A stretch of DNA of 64,000 bases from assembly GCA_900319865.1 (NCBI GenBank), contig ONQD01000002.1, positions 62,001 through 126,000 on the forward strand, in the 5' to 3' direction. Below, one piece after another: positions 52,755 through 62,327 of the stretch (positions are counted from its first letter, which is position 1; each line of letters opens with the position of its first letter). The position numbers and the translations under genes were made by a program. The notes below the pieces were generated by a model. The model saw only the letters and a program-made list of their open reading frames with translations, was not told the origin of the DNA and made no database searches. The DNA is from an uncultured Bacteroidales bacterium. GTDB lineage: Bacteria > Bacteroidota > Bacteroidia > Bacteroidales > P3.

Positions 52755-52973
52755 TTAACACTTGATTTTGTAAACGGAAATCACTCCGTCGGGGCATACC
52801 ATAGCGCAGCTGGCGCAACCGATGCATTTGTCATTCACGGTCTGGGTATAGTTATATCCTTTACCGTTTACATTCTTCGATAACTCGAGGCACTGCATTG
52901 GGCAGGCAGCGAGGCATACACCACAACCCTTGCAATGTTCGGTATCGATTACGATTTGTCCTTTAAATGCCAT
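52755..52973 (-). CDS. korD: 2-oxoacid oxidoreductase ferredoxin-like (delta) subunit
   Basis: 72 residues with two four-cysteine clusters, CKGCGVCLAACP and CIGCASCAMVCP, binding two [4Fe-4S] centres. It transfers electrons from the TPP subunits to free ferredoxin. First gene of the operon, directly behind a good promoter box. Confidence 0.93.
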   Translation of the reverse strand: MAFKGQIVIDTEHCKGCGVCLAACPMQCLELSKNVNGKGYNYTQTVNDKCIGCASCAMVCPDGVISVYKIKC

Positions 52974-53030
52974 AATATTAGTTTTATGTGATTAATAATT
53001 GTTGTAAATTGATGTCAAAATTCCAATTTG

Positions 53031-53038
53031 CAAAGATA
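53031..53038 (-). promoter_or_regulatory. -7 promoter box for the 2-oxoacid oxidoreductase operon
   Basis: TATCTTTG on the minus strand, about 58 nt before the ATG at 52973. Confidence 0.75.
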
Positions 53039-53246
53039 CTATCTTTTTTTCAATTAGACAAATTAATTTTTAAACATCCCTCCACTCTCTCTGCCATAGT
53101 ACAGACAACCCATTCCGAAACATTTCTATATATTCATGTAATACATATTGTTGCATCATATTCTCGAAGATAAAAAAAATGTGCTGTTTTATCTGCCACG
53201 ATAGAGGAGAAAACTGGTCGTGCGGCAGGGTTGAGGCAGAAAACAA

Positions 53247-53293
53247 TTTCACGACTTCCACAGCGCATTTCCGGCACTGTGCAAGTCGTGAAA
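53247..53293 (-). terminator. Long stem-loop after the outer-membrane protein gene
   Basis: TTTCACGACTT (53247-53257) pairs perfectly with AAGTCGTGAAA (53283-53293), with a second stem CACAG/CTGTG inside. It starts 24 bp after the stop at 53317 and is followed by a T-rich stretch on the minus strand. The rest of 52974-53316 shows no gene. Confidence 0.7.
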
Positions 53294-53316
53294 ACAAGGT
53301 TTGGGCGAAGCCTTTC

Positions 53317-54096
53317 CTACCACTTAAAGCCTATGGTTACCAAACCTGTGACTAAAGAGGGGATGGTCTCGCTCATTTTTATACCGTTGCCTAAGTTGTC
53401 CATGAAGAAACTATCGGAAGCGTTGACCGAGGATAAGTCGAATGCCACATAGGTGTAGCCGGCATGGAACGACACATAGAATGCTTCGCCCAGATAGTAG
53501 GTCACCCCTGCGGTGGCATCAGCACCCAAATAGATGGAAAACGGAGCACCGCTGGCATGGAAATAGTTGTCGTTGGTTTCGTACACGACACCTTGTGCGT
53601 TAATGGTTTTGCAGTTGGCCTTGGAACCGAAAGTCACCCCTTCGGCAATGCCCACTCCCAGCGACACCGACAGTTTTTCGGGCAGGATGTAGTAGGCCAA
53701 GTACACGTCCTCGGTGATGTTGACGCGTTTCGAGGTGTAGTCGTAACTAATGGTGTTTATGCCCGAATTGGTGGTTTGCAGGAAGTCGGCCTTCCACTTG
53801 TTGGGCGAATAGGCAATCCAGCCTTGAAATCCGAAACGGAAATTGCCGGAGACATCCTTCTCCATCCCGCCGAATAGACCGAATGAAGGAGCCATATATC
53901 GCGAAAAACTCTTTTCGTCAAAAGTAATCGAATTGTCGGTTTTGAAGATGGGCGTTTTTGCCATGGGTATGGCCAGACCGCCGCTGATGCCGAAACGCCG
54001 GTCACCGTCCCAGATGAAGATGGTGAGGCCCTGTGAACAGACTTTGCCGATTCCCATAATGGTCAGCAAAGCGAGGAGCGAGAGTGCTTTTCTCAT
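53317..54096 (-). CDS. Predicted outer-membrane beta-barrel protein of unknown function
   Basis: 259 residues. Signal peptide MRKALSLLALLTIMGIGKVCSQ. The rest is a series of amphipathic strands (RFGISGGLAIPMAKTP, APSFGLFGGMEKDVS, FRFGFQGWIAYSP, LSVSLGVGIAEGVTFG, AFYVSFHAGYTYVAFD) ending in a C-terminal aromatic strand, LVTIGFKW, as expected for outer-membrane barrels of the PorT/OmpX type. No precise family. A TATATTTG box at 54198-54205 (minus) gives a leader of about 95 nt. Stands alone between the oxidoreductase operon and a topoisomerase gene. Confidence 0.65.
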   Translation of the reverse strand: MRKALSLLALLTIMGIGKVCSQGLTIFIWDGDRRFGISGGLAIPMAKTPIFKTDNSITFDEKSFSRYMAPSFGLFGGMEKDVSGNFRFGFQGWIAYSPNKWKADFLQTTNSGINTISYDYTSKRVNITEDVYLAYYILPEKLSVSLGVGIAEGVTFGSKANCKTINAQGVVYETNDNYFHASGAPFSIYLGADATAGVTYYLGEAFYVSFHAGYTYVAFDLSSVNASDSFFMDNLGNGIKMSETIPSLVTGLVTIGFKW

Positions 54097-54197
54097 AATT
54101 TGTTTGTTTTTTAGTTGTTGTTGCTATACTATTGATTATTGATAATCGGTTAACTCTGGGCGGAATACAACGTGGGCGGCGAATTGTTCCGCAAGTG

Positions 54198-54205
54198 CAA
54201 ATATA
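54198..54205 (-). promoter_or_regulatory. -7 promoter box for the outer-membrane protein
   Basis: TATATTTG on the minus strand. The surrounding 54097-54577 region holds this promoter, the topoisomerase promoter and no gene. Confidence 0.65.
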
Positions 54206-54547
54206 CACATTTTCCTGAATTCGGATTCTTTTTTTGTTTTTTCTCACTGTTTTTTATTGCAGAGAATAAAGACTTCTGCTGCTTATTTCATAGAGTGCCT
54301 GTTTCTCGCTTGTTTCCTGCTTTTTTTCTCGGTTGTCTTACACTTTAACAGTGTAAACAAGTGTAATACAACTGGGAAAAGTGTAAAACAGGCGAAGCGT
54401 GGAGGGGAGTGATGATGCGGATGGGAAGGTGGAGGACTGACGGAGAGTTTTGCCAGGAGGTTGGCGGCTGCTGGGTTGAGGGGTTTTTCAACAATGATTG
54501 TGGAGAAAAAGAGATGGCGAAAGAGACGCGGTGTGCGTTTTTTTTCG

Positions 54548-54555
54548 TATTTTTG
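54548..54555 (+). promoter_or_regulatory. -7 promoter box for the topoisomerase gene
   Basis: TATTTTTG, 22 nt before the ATG at 54578. Confidence 0.7.
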
Positions 54556-54577
54556 CAATTTCAAAACCCCGCACACT

Positions 54578-56503
54578 ATGGCAAACGAAGAAGATAACAG
54601 CCTACCACTGAGCAATTCCACCAATTACACCGACGACAGCATCGTCCACCTCGAAGACATGGAGCATATCCGTCTCCGCCCCGGCATGTACATCGGCAAA
54701 CTGGGCGACGGCTCCTCCCACGACGACGGCATCTACGTCCTCATTAAAGAGGTAATCGACAACGCCATCGATGAGTTCACCTCTGGTTTTGGCCGCCGCA
54801 TCGAGATGACCATCAACTTTGCCGAACGCAAAGTCAGCATCCGCGACTATGGACGTGGCATCCCCCTTGGCAAGATGGTTGACGCAGTGAGCAAACTCAA
54901 CACTGGCGCAAAGTACGACAGCAAGATATTCCAGAAATCCGTAGGCTTGAACGGTGTCGGCACCAAAGCCGTGAACGCCCTCTCCAGCTGGTTCCGTGTT
55001 CAGTCGTTCCGCGACGGGAAGACCCGCAACGCCGAGTTCTGCGAGGGAAAGCTCATTTCCGACAGTGGACTGATCGACTACACCCCGCAGGACGCATTCG
55101 AAACCTCCGGCACTTTGGTGGAATTCATCCCTGACAGTAAACTCTTCGGCAATTACCATTTCATCAACGAATATGTGGAACGCCGCGTCTGGAACTACTG
55201 CTACCTCAACCGCGGACTCTCTTTCTACTACAACGACCGCCGCTACTACTCCAAAAACGGCCTCTTCGACCTCCTGGAACACAACATGGAAGGCGAGCCC
55301 CTCTACCCCATCATCCACATCAAGGACGACGACTTCGAGGCGGCATTCACCCACGTCAACGGACAGAACGGCGACTACTACTACAGTTTCGTCAACGGAC
55401 AGCACACCACCGAGGGCGGCACCCATCAAAGCGCTTTCCGCGAAGGCTATTCCCGTGTTGTCAAAGAATTCTACAACAAGAAGGAGTTCGCCCCCGAGGA
55501 TATCCGCCAAGGACTGGTATGCGCTCTCTGCATCCGTATTCAGGAACCCGTGTTCGAAGCTCAAACCAAAACAAAACTCGGCTCCACCCACTTGGCTCCC
55601 AACAAACAGGACGGCACCAACGACAGCCCCTTCCTCAAAACCTACATCCTCGACATCCTCAAGCGCCATCTCGACAACTACCTCCACATGCACAGCGAGA
55701 CCGCCGACATACTCCTTGACAAGATACAACGCAACGAGAAGGAACGCAAGGCCATCTCTGGAATCAAGAAACTGGCCAAAGAGAGCAGCAAAAAGGCCAG
55801 CCTCAACAACAGCAAGCTCCGCGACTGCCACGTCCACTACAACAGCAACCACTCCCGTCGCCTCGAAAGCACCATTTTCATCACCGAGGGTCTCTCTGCC
55901 AGCGGCAGCATCACCAAAAGCCGCGACGTTGAGACTCAGGCAGTGTTTAGCCTCCGCGGCAAACCTCTCAACACTGTCTCTCTCGGCAAAGCCGATATAT
56001 ACAAGAACGAGGAGCTTAACCTCCTCCACAACGCGCTCGACATAGACGACGGTATGGAAAACCTCCGCTACAACAACGTGGTCATCGCCACCGATGCCGA
56101 TGTCGATGGCATGCACATCCGTCTCCTTCTGCTCACCTTCTTCCTCCGTTTCTACCCCGAGCTGGTGCGCACCGGCCATGTCTACATTCTGCAAACTCCC
56201 CTCTTCCGCGTACGCAACAAGCAGAAAACCATCTATTGCTATTCCGACGAAGAACGCATAGAAGCACTCAACAGCATAAGCAATCCCGAAATCACCCGCT
56301 TTAAAGGTCTCGGCGAAATATCCCCCGACGAGTTCAAAGGTTTCATCAATCAGGACATGCGTCTCGACCCGGTCCTGCTCCACAAAGACTTCGACACCCA
56401 GGGCGTGCTCCGTTTCTACATGGGACAGAACACCAGCGACCGCCGCGAATTCATCATGAAGAACCTGCGGGTAGAGGACGACGAAAGCATCGTCGTGGCA
56501 TAA
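54578..56503 (+). CDS. parE: DNA topoisomerase IV subunit B (type IIA ATPase subunit)
   Basis: 641 residues. GHKL ATPase: [36 protein letters not shown] (Mg-binding Asn-rich motif), [12 protein letters not shown] and [20 protein letters not shown] domain: [12 protein letters not shown] with [14 protein letters not shown] and [18 protein letters not shown]. It decatenates daughter chromosomes together with a ParA-type cleavage subunit, which is not in the window. Chosen as ParE-like over GyrB because of the short TOPRIM insert and the N-terminal [14 protein letters not shown] segment seen in Bacteroidales topo IV. The long upstream frame is excluded since it covers the promoter. Confidence 0.9.
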   Translation: MANEEDNSLPLSNSTNYTDDSIVHLEDMEHIRLRPGMYIGKLGDGSSHDDGIYVLIKEVIDNAIDEFTSGFGRRIEMTINFAERKVSIRDYGRGIPLGKMVDAVSKLNTGAKYDSKIFQKSVGLNGVGTKAVNALSSWFRVQSFRDGKTRNAEFCEGKLISDSGLIDYTPQDAFETSGTLVEFIPDSKLFGNYHFINEYVERRVWNYCYLNRGLSFYYNDRRYYSKNGLFDLLEHNMEGEPLYPIIHIKDDDFEAAFTHVNGQNGDYYYSFVNGQHTTEGGTHQSAFREGYSRVVKEFYNKKEFAPEDIRQGLVCALCIRIQEPVFEAQTKTKLGSTHLAPNKQDGTNDSPFLKTYILDILKRHLDNYLHMHSETADILLDKIQRNEKERKAISGIKKLAKESSKKASLNNSKLRDCHVHYNSNHSRRLESTIFITEGLSASGSITKSRDVETQAVFSLRGKPLNTVSLGKADIYKNEELNLLHNALDIDDGMENLRYNNVVIATDADVDGMHIRLLLLTFFLRFYPELVRTGHVYILQTPLFRVRNKQKTIYCYSDEERIEALNSISNPEITRFKGLGEISPDEFKGFINQDMRLDPVLLHKDFDTQGVLRFYMGQNTSDRREFIMKNLRVEDDESIVVA

Positions 56504-56527
56504 TTATAACTTATAAAGAAAACAAAC

Positions 56528-56564
56528 AGCCGACACCCCGTCTTCCAGAGTGCCGGCTTTTCTT
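56528..56564. terminator. Hairpin between the topoisomerase and glycosidase genes
   Basis: AGCCGACAC (56528-56536) pairs with GTGCCGGCT (56550-56558) with one mismatch, then TTTTCTTTT; serves the plus-strand gene. Confidence 0.65.
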
Positions 56565-56577
56565 TTGTAATCCTATT

Positions 56578-58818
56578 CTATTGCAGCTGAATCAGTCTGA
56601 TTTGACTCAGAAGGGCTCTATTCTCATTCTTCACGCTCATGTTGTCGTTCTCCAGCTCGTATATCAGCAGCAGGTTCTGTTTGCCTTTCTTCAGGTGCAG
56701 ACGCAGCGGTGTGCTGTATCCCCACTCGCCCCACATGCCTTCGCCCCTTTGCGGAAACACCACACATCCCTGTCTTCTACCCTCACTCCACAACATACGT
56801 GTGGCACAACTATTGCCCTCCGACACATTGCCACTCCCGTTGGCATACAGGAAATCTACTTGATAGATGCCGTCAACAGGCGCATCCACCTCGATATTGA
56901 TTCGGGTATTCTCCGTGTTGGTAATCTCCACTGCACGTTCCCCCTCTACATACTTGCCTTTGCCTGCCACTTTGGCGAACTGGCTCATTTCGTACCGCAA
57001 TTCCTTTCCGCGCTTGCCACATGCCATAGGCTTGCTGGCATAGCTCATAGTGCCGTTCTCGCCCACTGCCACAACTTGGTATTCAGTATAATTCCTTGTA
57101 GCAGGAATCATGTAGGCATTACCCGTAGCCTTGTTCGGCTGAACACTCACCTCCTTGCCGTTACGCAGTATACGGTATTCCTTCACTCCAGCCACCGGTC
57201 GCCACGCCAGCTTCTGCTCGCCCTCGAAATACACTTCCGGAGTCTCCGGAGCCACCTCCACCGGCTGGGCCTTCAATATCTCATAGTTGCCAAACTCTCC
57301 GTTCATCACTATCCTCACCGTGTGGCGTCCCGTCAGCGAGGCCGACAAGGTGGTGCCCGACTGGCGTTTGCCGTCCACATACATGGCCGACACCTTGTCT
57401 CCATATCCCTGCACGGTTATGTCAAGTACGGCTTTACGGTATTTAAAATTCGTCAACTGTTTACTGTCCGACCACGCCTTCGGCACAAACGGACGTAACA
57501 TCAGCCCTTCCTCTTCCATATTGATACCCATCAGCACCCTGTGCACTATACTTATATCTCCGGCCACATTCCACAGCATATTGTATTTGTCTCCTCCGTC
57601 AATACAAATGCCACTCATGGCATCCACATTTTCACTATTGGAAGCATACAACGCAGCAGTGCGGTATATCGAGGCTATGCCGTGCGTCACCACCTGTGGA
57701 TTACCTGCAATGGCCGAAGCCCAAAGCCAAAAAGCCTGCACTCCTGGCCACATCGCATTGTTCTGATAGGGGTAGACATGCGACTCCTGTGGACTGTAAC
57801 ACGACACACCATAGGGATTCATGGCCACAGTTTTCAACATCTGCTGCGCACGACGGTTGTCGGCAATGCCGAATATCACACACAGCGCTTCGCCCAGAGC
57901 CTCACTCCGTGAAGACACTATCGGATATATCCGCCCGTAGCGATACTGGCCATAATAGCCCTTCTCGTCCAACCACAGATAGTTGTTCACACCGGTCTTG
58001 ATCTTATAGGCTATCTGTTCGAAATGGGTGGCACTGGTGTTGTCGCCACACAATTGCGCCATTCTCGACACTATCTCGTTGGCACGATAGAATATGGCAT
58101 TTGTGCTCAGGCTCATCGTCTGGGCCACATCCGAAGGCTCCATCCAGGTGGGATATGCCCCGTCGCGCCACTCGCCAAACGAGCTTCCTCCCCTCACCAA
58201 ACCTGTCTCCGCGTCATAAATCGTGGCCTCGTCTTGCATCAAACTGTGACGGGCTATCTCATAGCATCGTTTCAACCACTGCTTGTCGCCCGTTGCCAGA
58301 TATACCTGCCATACGCCCAACACCCACACGGCTCTGTCGGTCAGCACTGGCCATGAACCGCCTGTTCCGTCATCCTGCACTATCTTTCCGTTCTTCACCT
58401 TCTTCATCAAGCTGACCTTCGAGACCTCGGGATTCATCCATCCCAGCGAAAGCAAAATACTGTAGTTCAAATCCCTGTTCGATATACCGGTGGCATGCAG
58501 AGCCGTGCGCCACGTACTGTCTTTCTCCATTTGCTGCATCATCTCCCCCACCGACATCTTGTACATCGTATTACTAATGGGCACACCACACGAGAAGGCG
58601 GAATATTGTGTCCCCACCTTGCCCTGCTGCAACCATTTATGCCCGTCCAGGGTGCTCGTCAACGCATTGTCGGCAATAATGTCGGCATGATACTGCCCTT
58701 CTTCCACCTTTCGTGGATAAACCGAGAATACATCCGACTCGTACAAGGGCTGTTCCTGCCCCATTGCCTCGCCACAAAGAAATGCAAACAGCAATATGAT
58801 AAATACTTTCTTATGCAT
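56578..58818 (-). CDS. Exported (alpha/alpha)6-barrel glycosidase with C-terminal carbohydrate-binding-like domain
   Basis: 746 residues. Signal peptide MHKKVFIILLFAFLCGEAMG. Residues about 60-480 have the six-hairpin pattern of amylo-alpha-1,6-glucosidase or mannosylglycerate-hydrolase-like (MGH1-like) enzymes: GSWPVLTDRAVWVLGVWQVYL, GGSSFGEWRDGAYPTWM, ESHVYPYQNNAMWPGVQAFW and IDGGDKYNMLWNVAGD. Acidic residues in EWRDG and PYQNNAMWPG lie where the catalytic acids should be. Residues about 600-746 form a jelly-roll of CBM6/35 type (RINIEVDAPVDGIYQVDFLY, LRLHLKKGKQNLLLIYE). It probably attacks an alpha-linked glycan in the periplasm or outside. No partner genes nearby; family number is uncertain. 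Confidence 0.7.
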   Translation of the reverse strand: MHKKVFIILLFAFLCGEAMGQEQPLYESDVFSVYPRKVEEGQYHADIIADNALTSTLDGHKWLQQGKVGTQYSAFSCGVPISNTMYKMSVGEMMQQMEKDSTWRTALHATGISNRDLNYSILLSLGWMNPEVSKVSLMKKVKNGKIVQDDGTGGSWPVLTDRAVWVLGVWQVYLATGDKQWLKRCYEIARHSLMQDEATIYDAETGLVRGGSSFGEWRDGAYPTWMEPSDVAQTMSLSTNAIFYRANEIVSRMAQLCGDNTSATHFEQIAYKIKTGVNNYLWLDEKGYYGQYRYGRIYPIVSSRSEALGEALCVIFGIADNRRAQQMLKTVAMNPYGVSCYSPQESHVYPYQNNAMWPGVQAFWLWASAIAGNPQVVTHGIASIYRTAALYASNSENVDAMSGICIDGGDKYNMLWNVAGDISIVHRVLMGINMEEEGLMLRPFVPKAWSDSKQLTNFKYRKAVLDITVQGYGDKVSAMYVDGKRQSGTTLSASLTGRHTVRIVMNGEFGNYEILKAQPVEVAPETPEVYFEGEQKLAWRPVAGVKEYRILRNGKEVSVQPNKATGNAYMIPATRNYTEYQVVAVGENGTMSYASKPMACGKRGKELRYEMSQFAKVAGKGKYVEGERAVEITNTENTRINIEVDAPVDGIYQVDFLYANGSGNVSEGNSCATRMLWSEGRRQGCVVFPQRGEGMWGEWGYSTPLRLHLKKGKQNLLLIYELENDNMSVKNENRALLSQIRLIQLQ

Positions 58819-58838
58819 GCACGTATATTTTTAATTTG

Positions 58839-58846
58839 CAAATATA
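58839..58846 (-). promoter_or_regulatory. -7 promoter box for the (alpha/alpha)6 glycosidase
   Basis: TATATTTG on the minus strand, 21 nt before the ATG at 58818. Confidence 0.75.
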
Positions 58847-58969
58847 CAAAAAAAAATCCACATGTCAATTTTTTCGTTTCCCACCATCTCCGCTACGCTC
58901 ACCCTCCCCCACACACCCCTGCACCTATTTTTTTTCAACACCAACTCTGCTCATATCATATTTTTTTTG

Positions 58970-58977
58970 TATCTTTG
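58970..58977 (+). promoter_or_regulatory. -7 promoter box for the small acidic protein
   Basis: TATCTTTG after a T-run, 35 nt before the ATG at 59013. Confidence 0.8.
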
Positions 58978-59012
58978 CAGCGTGAAATAAATAATCATTA
59001 ATACTCTCCGCC

Positions 59013-59264
59013 ATGCAAAATATCGACTTAGAAGACCTGATTGCACGCGAACTCTGCGATGTACTAGACGAACCCGAAGCCTACCAGGACTGTGTACTCG
59101 GCATCAACAAGAAAACTCTCGAAGTCACTGTTGCCAGCCCGATGTCACTCTCCAAAGACTTTGCCGTTTATCCTCTCAATGCTTTTTTCACCAACAACGA
59201 GGACGGTGATGTCGACCTCGACCTCTCCGAAATCAGTTACGTTGCAAGCCGCCATCAGGCATAA
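59013..59264 (+). CDS. Small acidic cytoplasmic protein of unknown function
   Basis: 83 residues, net acidic (IDLEDLIARELCDVLDEPEAYQ, NEDGDVDLDLSEIS). No signal peptide or membrane helix. The predicted helix near the N-terminus followed by strands suggests a compact alpha/beta fold. No family is recognised, but a strong promoter and intact frame indicate a real gene. Downstream is the palindrome-rich region. Confidence 0.65.
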   Translation: MQNIDLEDLIARELCDVLDEPEAYQDCVLGINKKTLEVTVASPMSLSKDFAVYPLNAFFTNNEDGDVDLDLSEISYVASRHQA

Positions 59265-59435
59265 CCTCCTGTCTGCCCTGCCTCATCACATGAGCCTGGC
59301 ACACACACAATGACCATCCCCAAGCGTCATCCCTGCAGTCTCTTCTGCTACTGCAGCAATATTAATTTGCGCCCCACATCCCAAATCACCTCGCAGAGGT
59401 GAGACTATTAATAACGTTGCGGAGGTCGAGAGCAG

Positions 59436-59738
59436 AGCCGAACTTGTTCGGGCTATGCAGAGATGTAGCAACGTCTCGAAGAAACACGGTACAAGCCGAA
59501 GGCGCAGTGCCGTGACACTCAGGCATCAGCGAACTGCGTCCCGAAGGGACGCGACATATATACGGTTTTAATATAGTTTTCCGCAATTCACCGAAACGCC
59601 CCAACGGGGCAACGAGATAATAGCCCAAGGCATCGCCTTGGGTAAATGAGATGCAGACCAATCGCCCTGAAAGGGCAAAAGCATGTTCCCATGACCTACG
59701 GCGTTGCCGTAGGCTATCTGCTTTTGGCCTTTCAGGCC
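59436..59738. repeat. Cluster of short palindromes (REP-like element)
   Basis: At least six short hairpins in 300 bp: GCGTCCC/GGGACGC (59536-59552), GCCCC/GGGGC (59598-59610), CCCAAGGC/GCCTTGGG (59624-59642), GCCCT/AGGGC (59664-59676), CCTACGGC/GCCGTAGG (59695-59713) and GGCCT/AGGCC (59726-59738). The segments 59664-59683 and 59719-59738 also pair with each other, two mismatches, enclosing the fifth hairpin. Resembles repetitive extragenic palindromes common in Bacteroidetes. The remainder of 59265-59772 shows no gene. Confidence 0.8.
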
Positions 59739-59772
59739 GTCGACTGAACAGCCAAAGTATTTCGGCTGTAGC

Positions 59773-61227
59773 CTACTCGTCTTTCAATGTCATCTTGTAC
59801 AGCTGTACCGAGCCGTCAATCTCTTTTTCCTTGGCCTCGTTGCCGTACTTGTCGACATCAAACACATTCTTCGGCGACCGGGTGATACTCAGCGGTCCGC
59901 CCACACAGCCTCCGTCACAAGCCATTCCCTCAAAGAAATTGGCTGTGGCTTTCTTGGCTCGCAGCAGTGTGAGGTGCTGGCGACACTGGTCTATACCGTT
60001 CATGGCCACTGGCTTCACGCCTTCAAAACCCATCTTCTGCGCCACGTGCGCCACACCCTGGGCTATGCCGCCGCTCTTGGCGAAAATACGGCCATAATAC
60101 GAAGCGTTGTCCAAAGTCGAATCCTCGCACTGTGTGGTGTCTATGCCTCGTGCGTCTACAAAAGCCTGCAACTCCTCGAAACTCATCACACTGTCTATCA
60201 TACCGTGCGTCTTCTCCAGAGTATACTCAAACTTCTTGGCGGCGCAGGGACCTATAAATACCACTTTGGCCGTGGGGTCGCTGTGCTTTATCAGTCGGGC
60301 AGCCATCACCATAGGCGACACCGAAGTGGAGATAGCATCCTTCAGCTCGGGGAAATTGTTCTCCACAAACCGAACAAAGGCCGGACAGCAACTGGTAGTC
60401 ATCACGGGGTTTTCGCTCTCGGCGGCCTTCTCCTTAAACTCGCGTGCCTCGTTATACAGGGTGATGTCGGCTCCGATAGCGGCTTCTACCACCTGGTGGA
60501 ACCCAAGTTTCTTGATGGCTGTCACCACCTGGGTTGCACGGCCGAAGCGGCACTGGCTCACAATGGCCGGAGCTATCACCGCATACACGCGGTAGCGTGT
60601 GTTATTCTCCGATTCTTTAAGAATCTTGATAATGTCAAGCACCAAACTCTTGTCGCTTATAGCGCCGAAGGGGCAGCTCACCACGCAGGCTCCGCACGAG
60701 ATACATTTCGAATTGTCTATCTCGGCCTTGTCCTCTTCGTTGATACTGATAGCCTTCACCTTGCAGCTCTTGATGCAGGGACGTTTCTGTGCTATGATGG
60801 CACTGTAGGGACAGGCCTGGGCACACTTGCCGCACTCTATGCACTTCGACTTGTCGATGGTGCATCGGTGGTCCACTATGGTGATTGCACCCTTGGGGCA
60901 AACCTCTTTGCACGAATGCATCAAGCACCCGCGGCATACATCGGTAACTATCATGCCGCCGGCCGGGCACTCGTCGCAGGCCTCATAAAGCACCTCTATC
61001 ACGTTGGGGTTCTCCTTATTGCCGCCCATGGCCATGTGCACACGGTCCATCAGCACCGCACGCTCTTTGTGGATACAGCAGCGGGTATCGGCCTTGGGTC
61101 CCGGTGCGAGGGTGCGCGGAATGGTATAGGCATTTTCCAATCCGCCCTCATAGGCACGGCGGATTACCTCGCGCAGCACCTGGTATTTAATCCATTGTAC
61201 GTTTGTGTCAAATAGTTTTTGTTCCAT
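59773..61227 (-). CDS. [FeFe]-hydrogenase, catalytic type (4Fe-4S domains plus H-cluster domain)
   Basis: 484 residues. N-terminal ferredoxin-like part: CRGCLMHSCKEVCP, CIECGKCAQACP and CISCGACVVSCP. H-cluster domain: L1 TTSCCPAF (about residue 276) keeping both cysteines, including the one used for proton transfer; L2 GPCAAKKFE (about 324); L3 EGMACDGGC (about 434). All four H-cluster ligands are present, so it should make or use H2 with ferredoxin as partner. The GPCAAKK form and three-cluster arrangement fit group B/monomeric enzymes of Bacteroidales. Starts 2 bp beyond the SpoIIE stop, so it is translated from the same mRNA. Maturases are not in the window. Confidence 0.88.
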   Translation of the reverse strand: MEQKLFDTNVQWIKYQVLREVIRRAYEGGLENAYTIPRTLAPGPKADTRCCIHKERAVLMDRVHMAMGGNKENPNVIEVLYEACDECPAGGMIVTDVCRGCLMHSCKEVCPKGAITIVDHRCTIDKSKCIECGKCAQACPYSAIIAQKRPCIKSCKVKAISINEEDKAEIDNSKCISCGACVVSCPFGAISDKSLVLDIIKILKESENNTRYRVYAVIAPAIVSQCRFGRATQVVTAIKKLGFHQVVEAAIGADITLYNEAREFKEKAAESENPVMTTSCCPAFVRFVENNFPELKDAISTSVSPMVMAARLIKHSDPTAKVVFIGPCAAKKFEYTLEKTHGMIDSVMSFEELQAFVDARGIDTTQCEDSTLDNASYYGRIFAKSGGIAQGVAHVAQKMGFEGVKPVAMNGIDQCRQHLTLLRAKKATANFFEGMACDGGCVGGPLSITRSPKNVFDVDKYGNEAKEKEIDGSVQLYKMTLKDE

Positions 61228-61229
61228 AA

Positions 61230-62327
61230 TCAATCATAATTCACTGTTACTTCTTTACCCATGCGGCGCAGGTTCTCGGCCAGACGCTCGACGAGTTTGA
61301 GCTTCATCGTGATATCAATGTCCAACCCCTGATGGGCGGCATTCACATTCTGTCCCACAAAAAAGACTACATGCGTGGCTTCCTCGAAGATGATATTGGC
61401 CAGCAGCGAACCGCCGTCCTTCTTGCTGTAGGTCTTGGGCGTAAGGTCTTTGACCGACACATACTTCTCCGAGAGGGCCAGCAGACGGCGCATCGTGATG
61501 ACGCCCTCGGTAACGAGGTCGATGCCGTCAATAAATCCGATGGGGGGCGACGTAGTGCCGCCGCACACAATGCGCTTATTGGCTCCTTCCATGAAGCGTT
61601 GCACATAAACCTCGTCTTTATCCTTGTCCACCGGAGGACCCACCATGATATGTACCTCCATGCGGGGACGCACGCGGATGGCCGCCACTGTGGTGTCGTC
61701 GCCGGGACGGTCCAGATAGAGGTCGTTGCAAGCCGATGCCAGCAAACAGGCAGCCGCGCGGGCCGACATGTGGGCGTCGATATTCGAGTCCAGATGTTCC
61801 ATTATCTCTTTGCGCTGCCAGCCGAAATTCAGTATTTGGCCGATGCCAGCATGAATGGTGCCGTCGCTCATCACGAAGACCATGTCGCCGGACTCGAGTT
61901 CCAGCGGTGTGTGGAACACTTTCTTGCCGCATATATCCATCTCCTCACGGGGAAAGTCGCAAGTGTGTCCACGGTGGTACCAGATGGCTTCGGGATTGTC
62001 AAACTCAAAAAGATGACCGCGTCCGTAGTTGTCCACATGTATCACCGAAAAAGTGCTGTATGCCACACCACGCTCCTTGCAGACAGGCAGTGTTTGGATA
62101 ATGGTTCCCACGCAGTCCTCCATGTCGGCACCGCCCGAAACCATCGTGCAGAGTATCTTGCTCGTAAGTGTGGAAAGGATGTTGGCTTTCACGCCGCTCC
62201 CCAGTCCGTCGGCCAGCACCACGGTGGTCCAGCCGTCGGCCACACTCATCTCCACGTTGTCGCCGCAGAGTTCCTCGCCATAATGGTTCAGCGAGGTGTA
62301 TCCGTAATCAATACAAAGCTCCTTCAT
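61230..62327 (-). CDS. SpoIIE/PP2C-family serine phosphatase
   Basis: 365 residues. PP2C metal-binding motifs: VVLADGLGSGVKANILS near residue 38, FVMSDGTIHAG (about 152) and GDDTTVAAIRVRP (about 212). The last 140 residues are an additional domain of unknown type. SpoIIE-type phosphatases remove phosphate from serine on regulatory proteins such as anti-sigma antagonists. The start ATG overlaps the upstream stop as TGATG, and the stop is 2 bp before the hydrogenase start, so all three genes are one translationally coupled unit. It likely transmits the state of the upstream sensory hydrogenase; substrate unknown. Confidence 0.9.
   Translation of the reverse strand: MKELCIDYGYTSLNHYGEELCGDNVEMSVADGWTTVVLADGLGSGVKANILSTLTSKILCTMVSGGADMEDCVGTIIQTLPVCKERGVAYSTFSVIHVDNYGRGHLFEFDNPEAIWYHRGHTCDFPREEMDICGKKVFHTPLELESGDMVFVMSDGTIHAGIGQILNFGWQRKEIMEHLDSNIDAHMSARAAACLLASACNDLYLDRPGDDTTVAAIRVRPRMEVHIMVGPPVDKDKDEVYVQRFMEGANKRIVCGGTTSPPIGFIDGIDLVTEGVITMRRLLALSEKYVSVKDLTPKTYSKKDGGSLLANIIFEEATHVVFFVGQNVNAAHQGLDIDITMKLKLVERLAENLRRMGKEVTVNYD

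Noticed and set aside
54602-56383. Minus-strand 593-codon ORF
   Set aside because: Opposite the topoisomerase gene; acidic low-complexity translation is an artefact of the sense codons.
59974-61215. Plus-strand 413-codon ORF
   Set aside because: Opposite the [FeFe]-hydrogenase with its ordered cysteine motifs.
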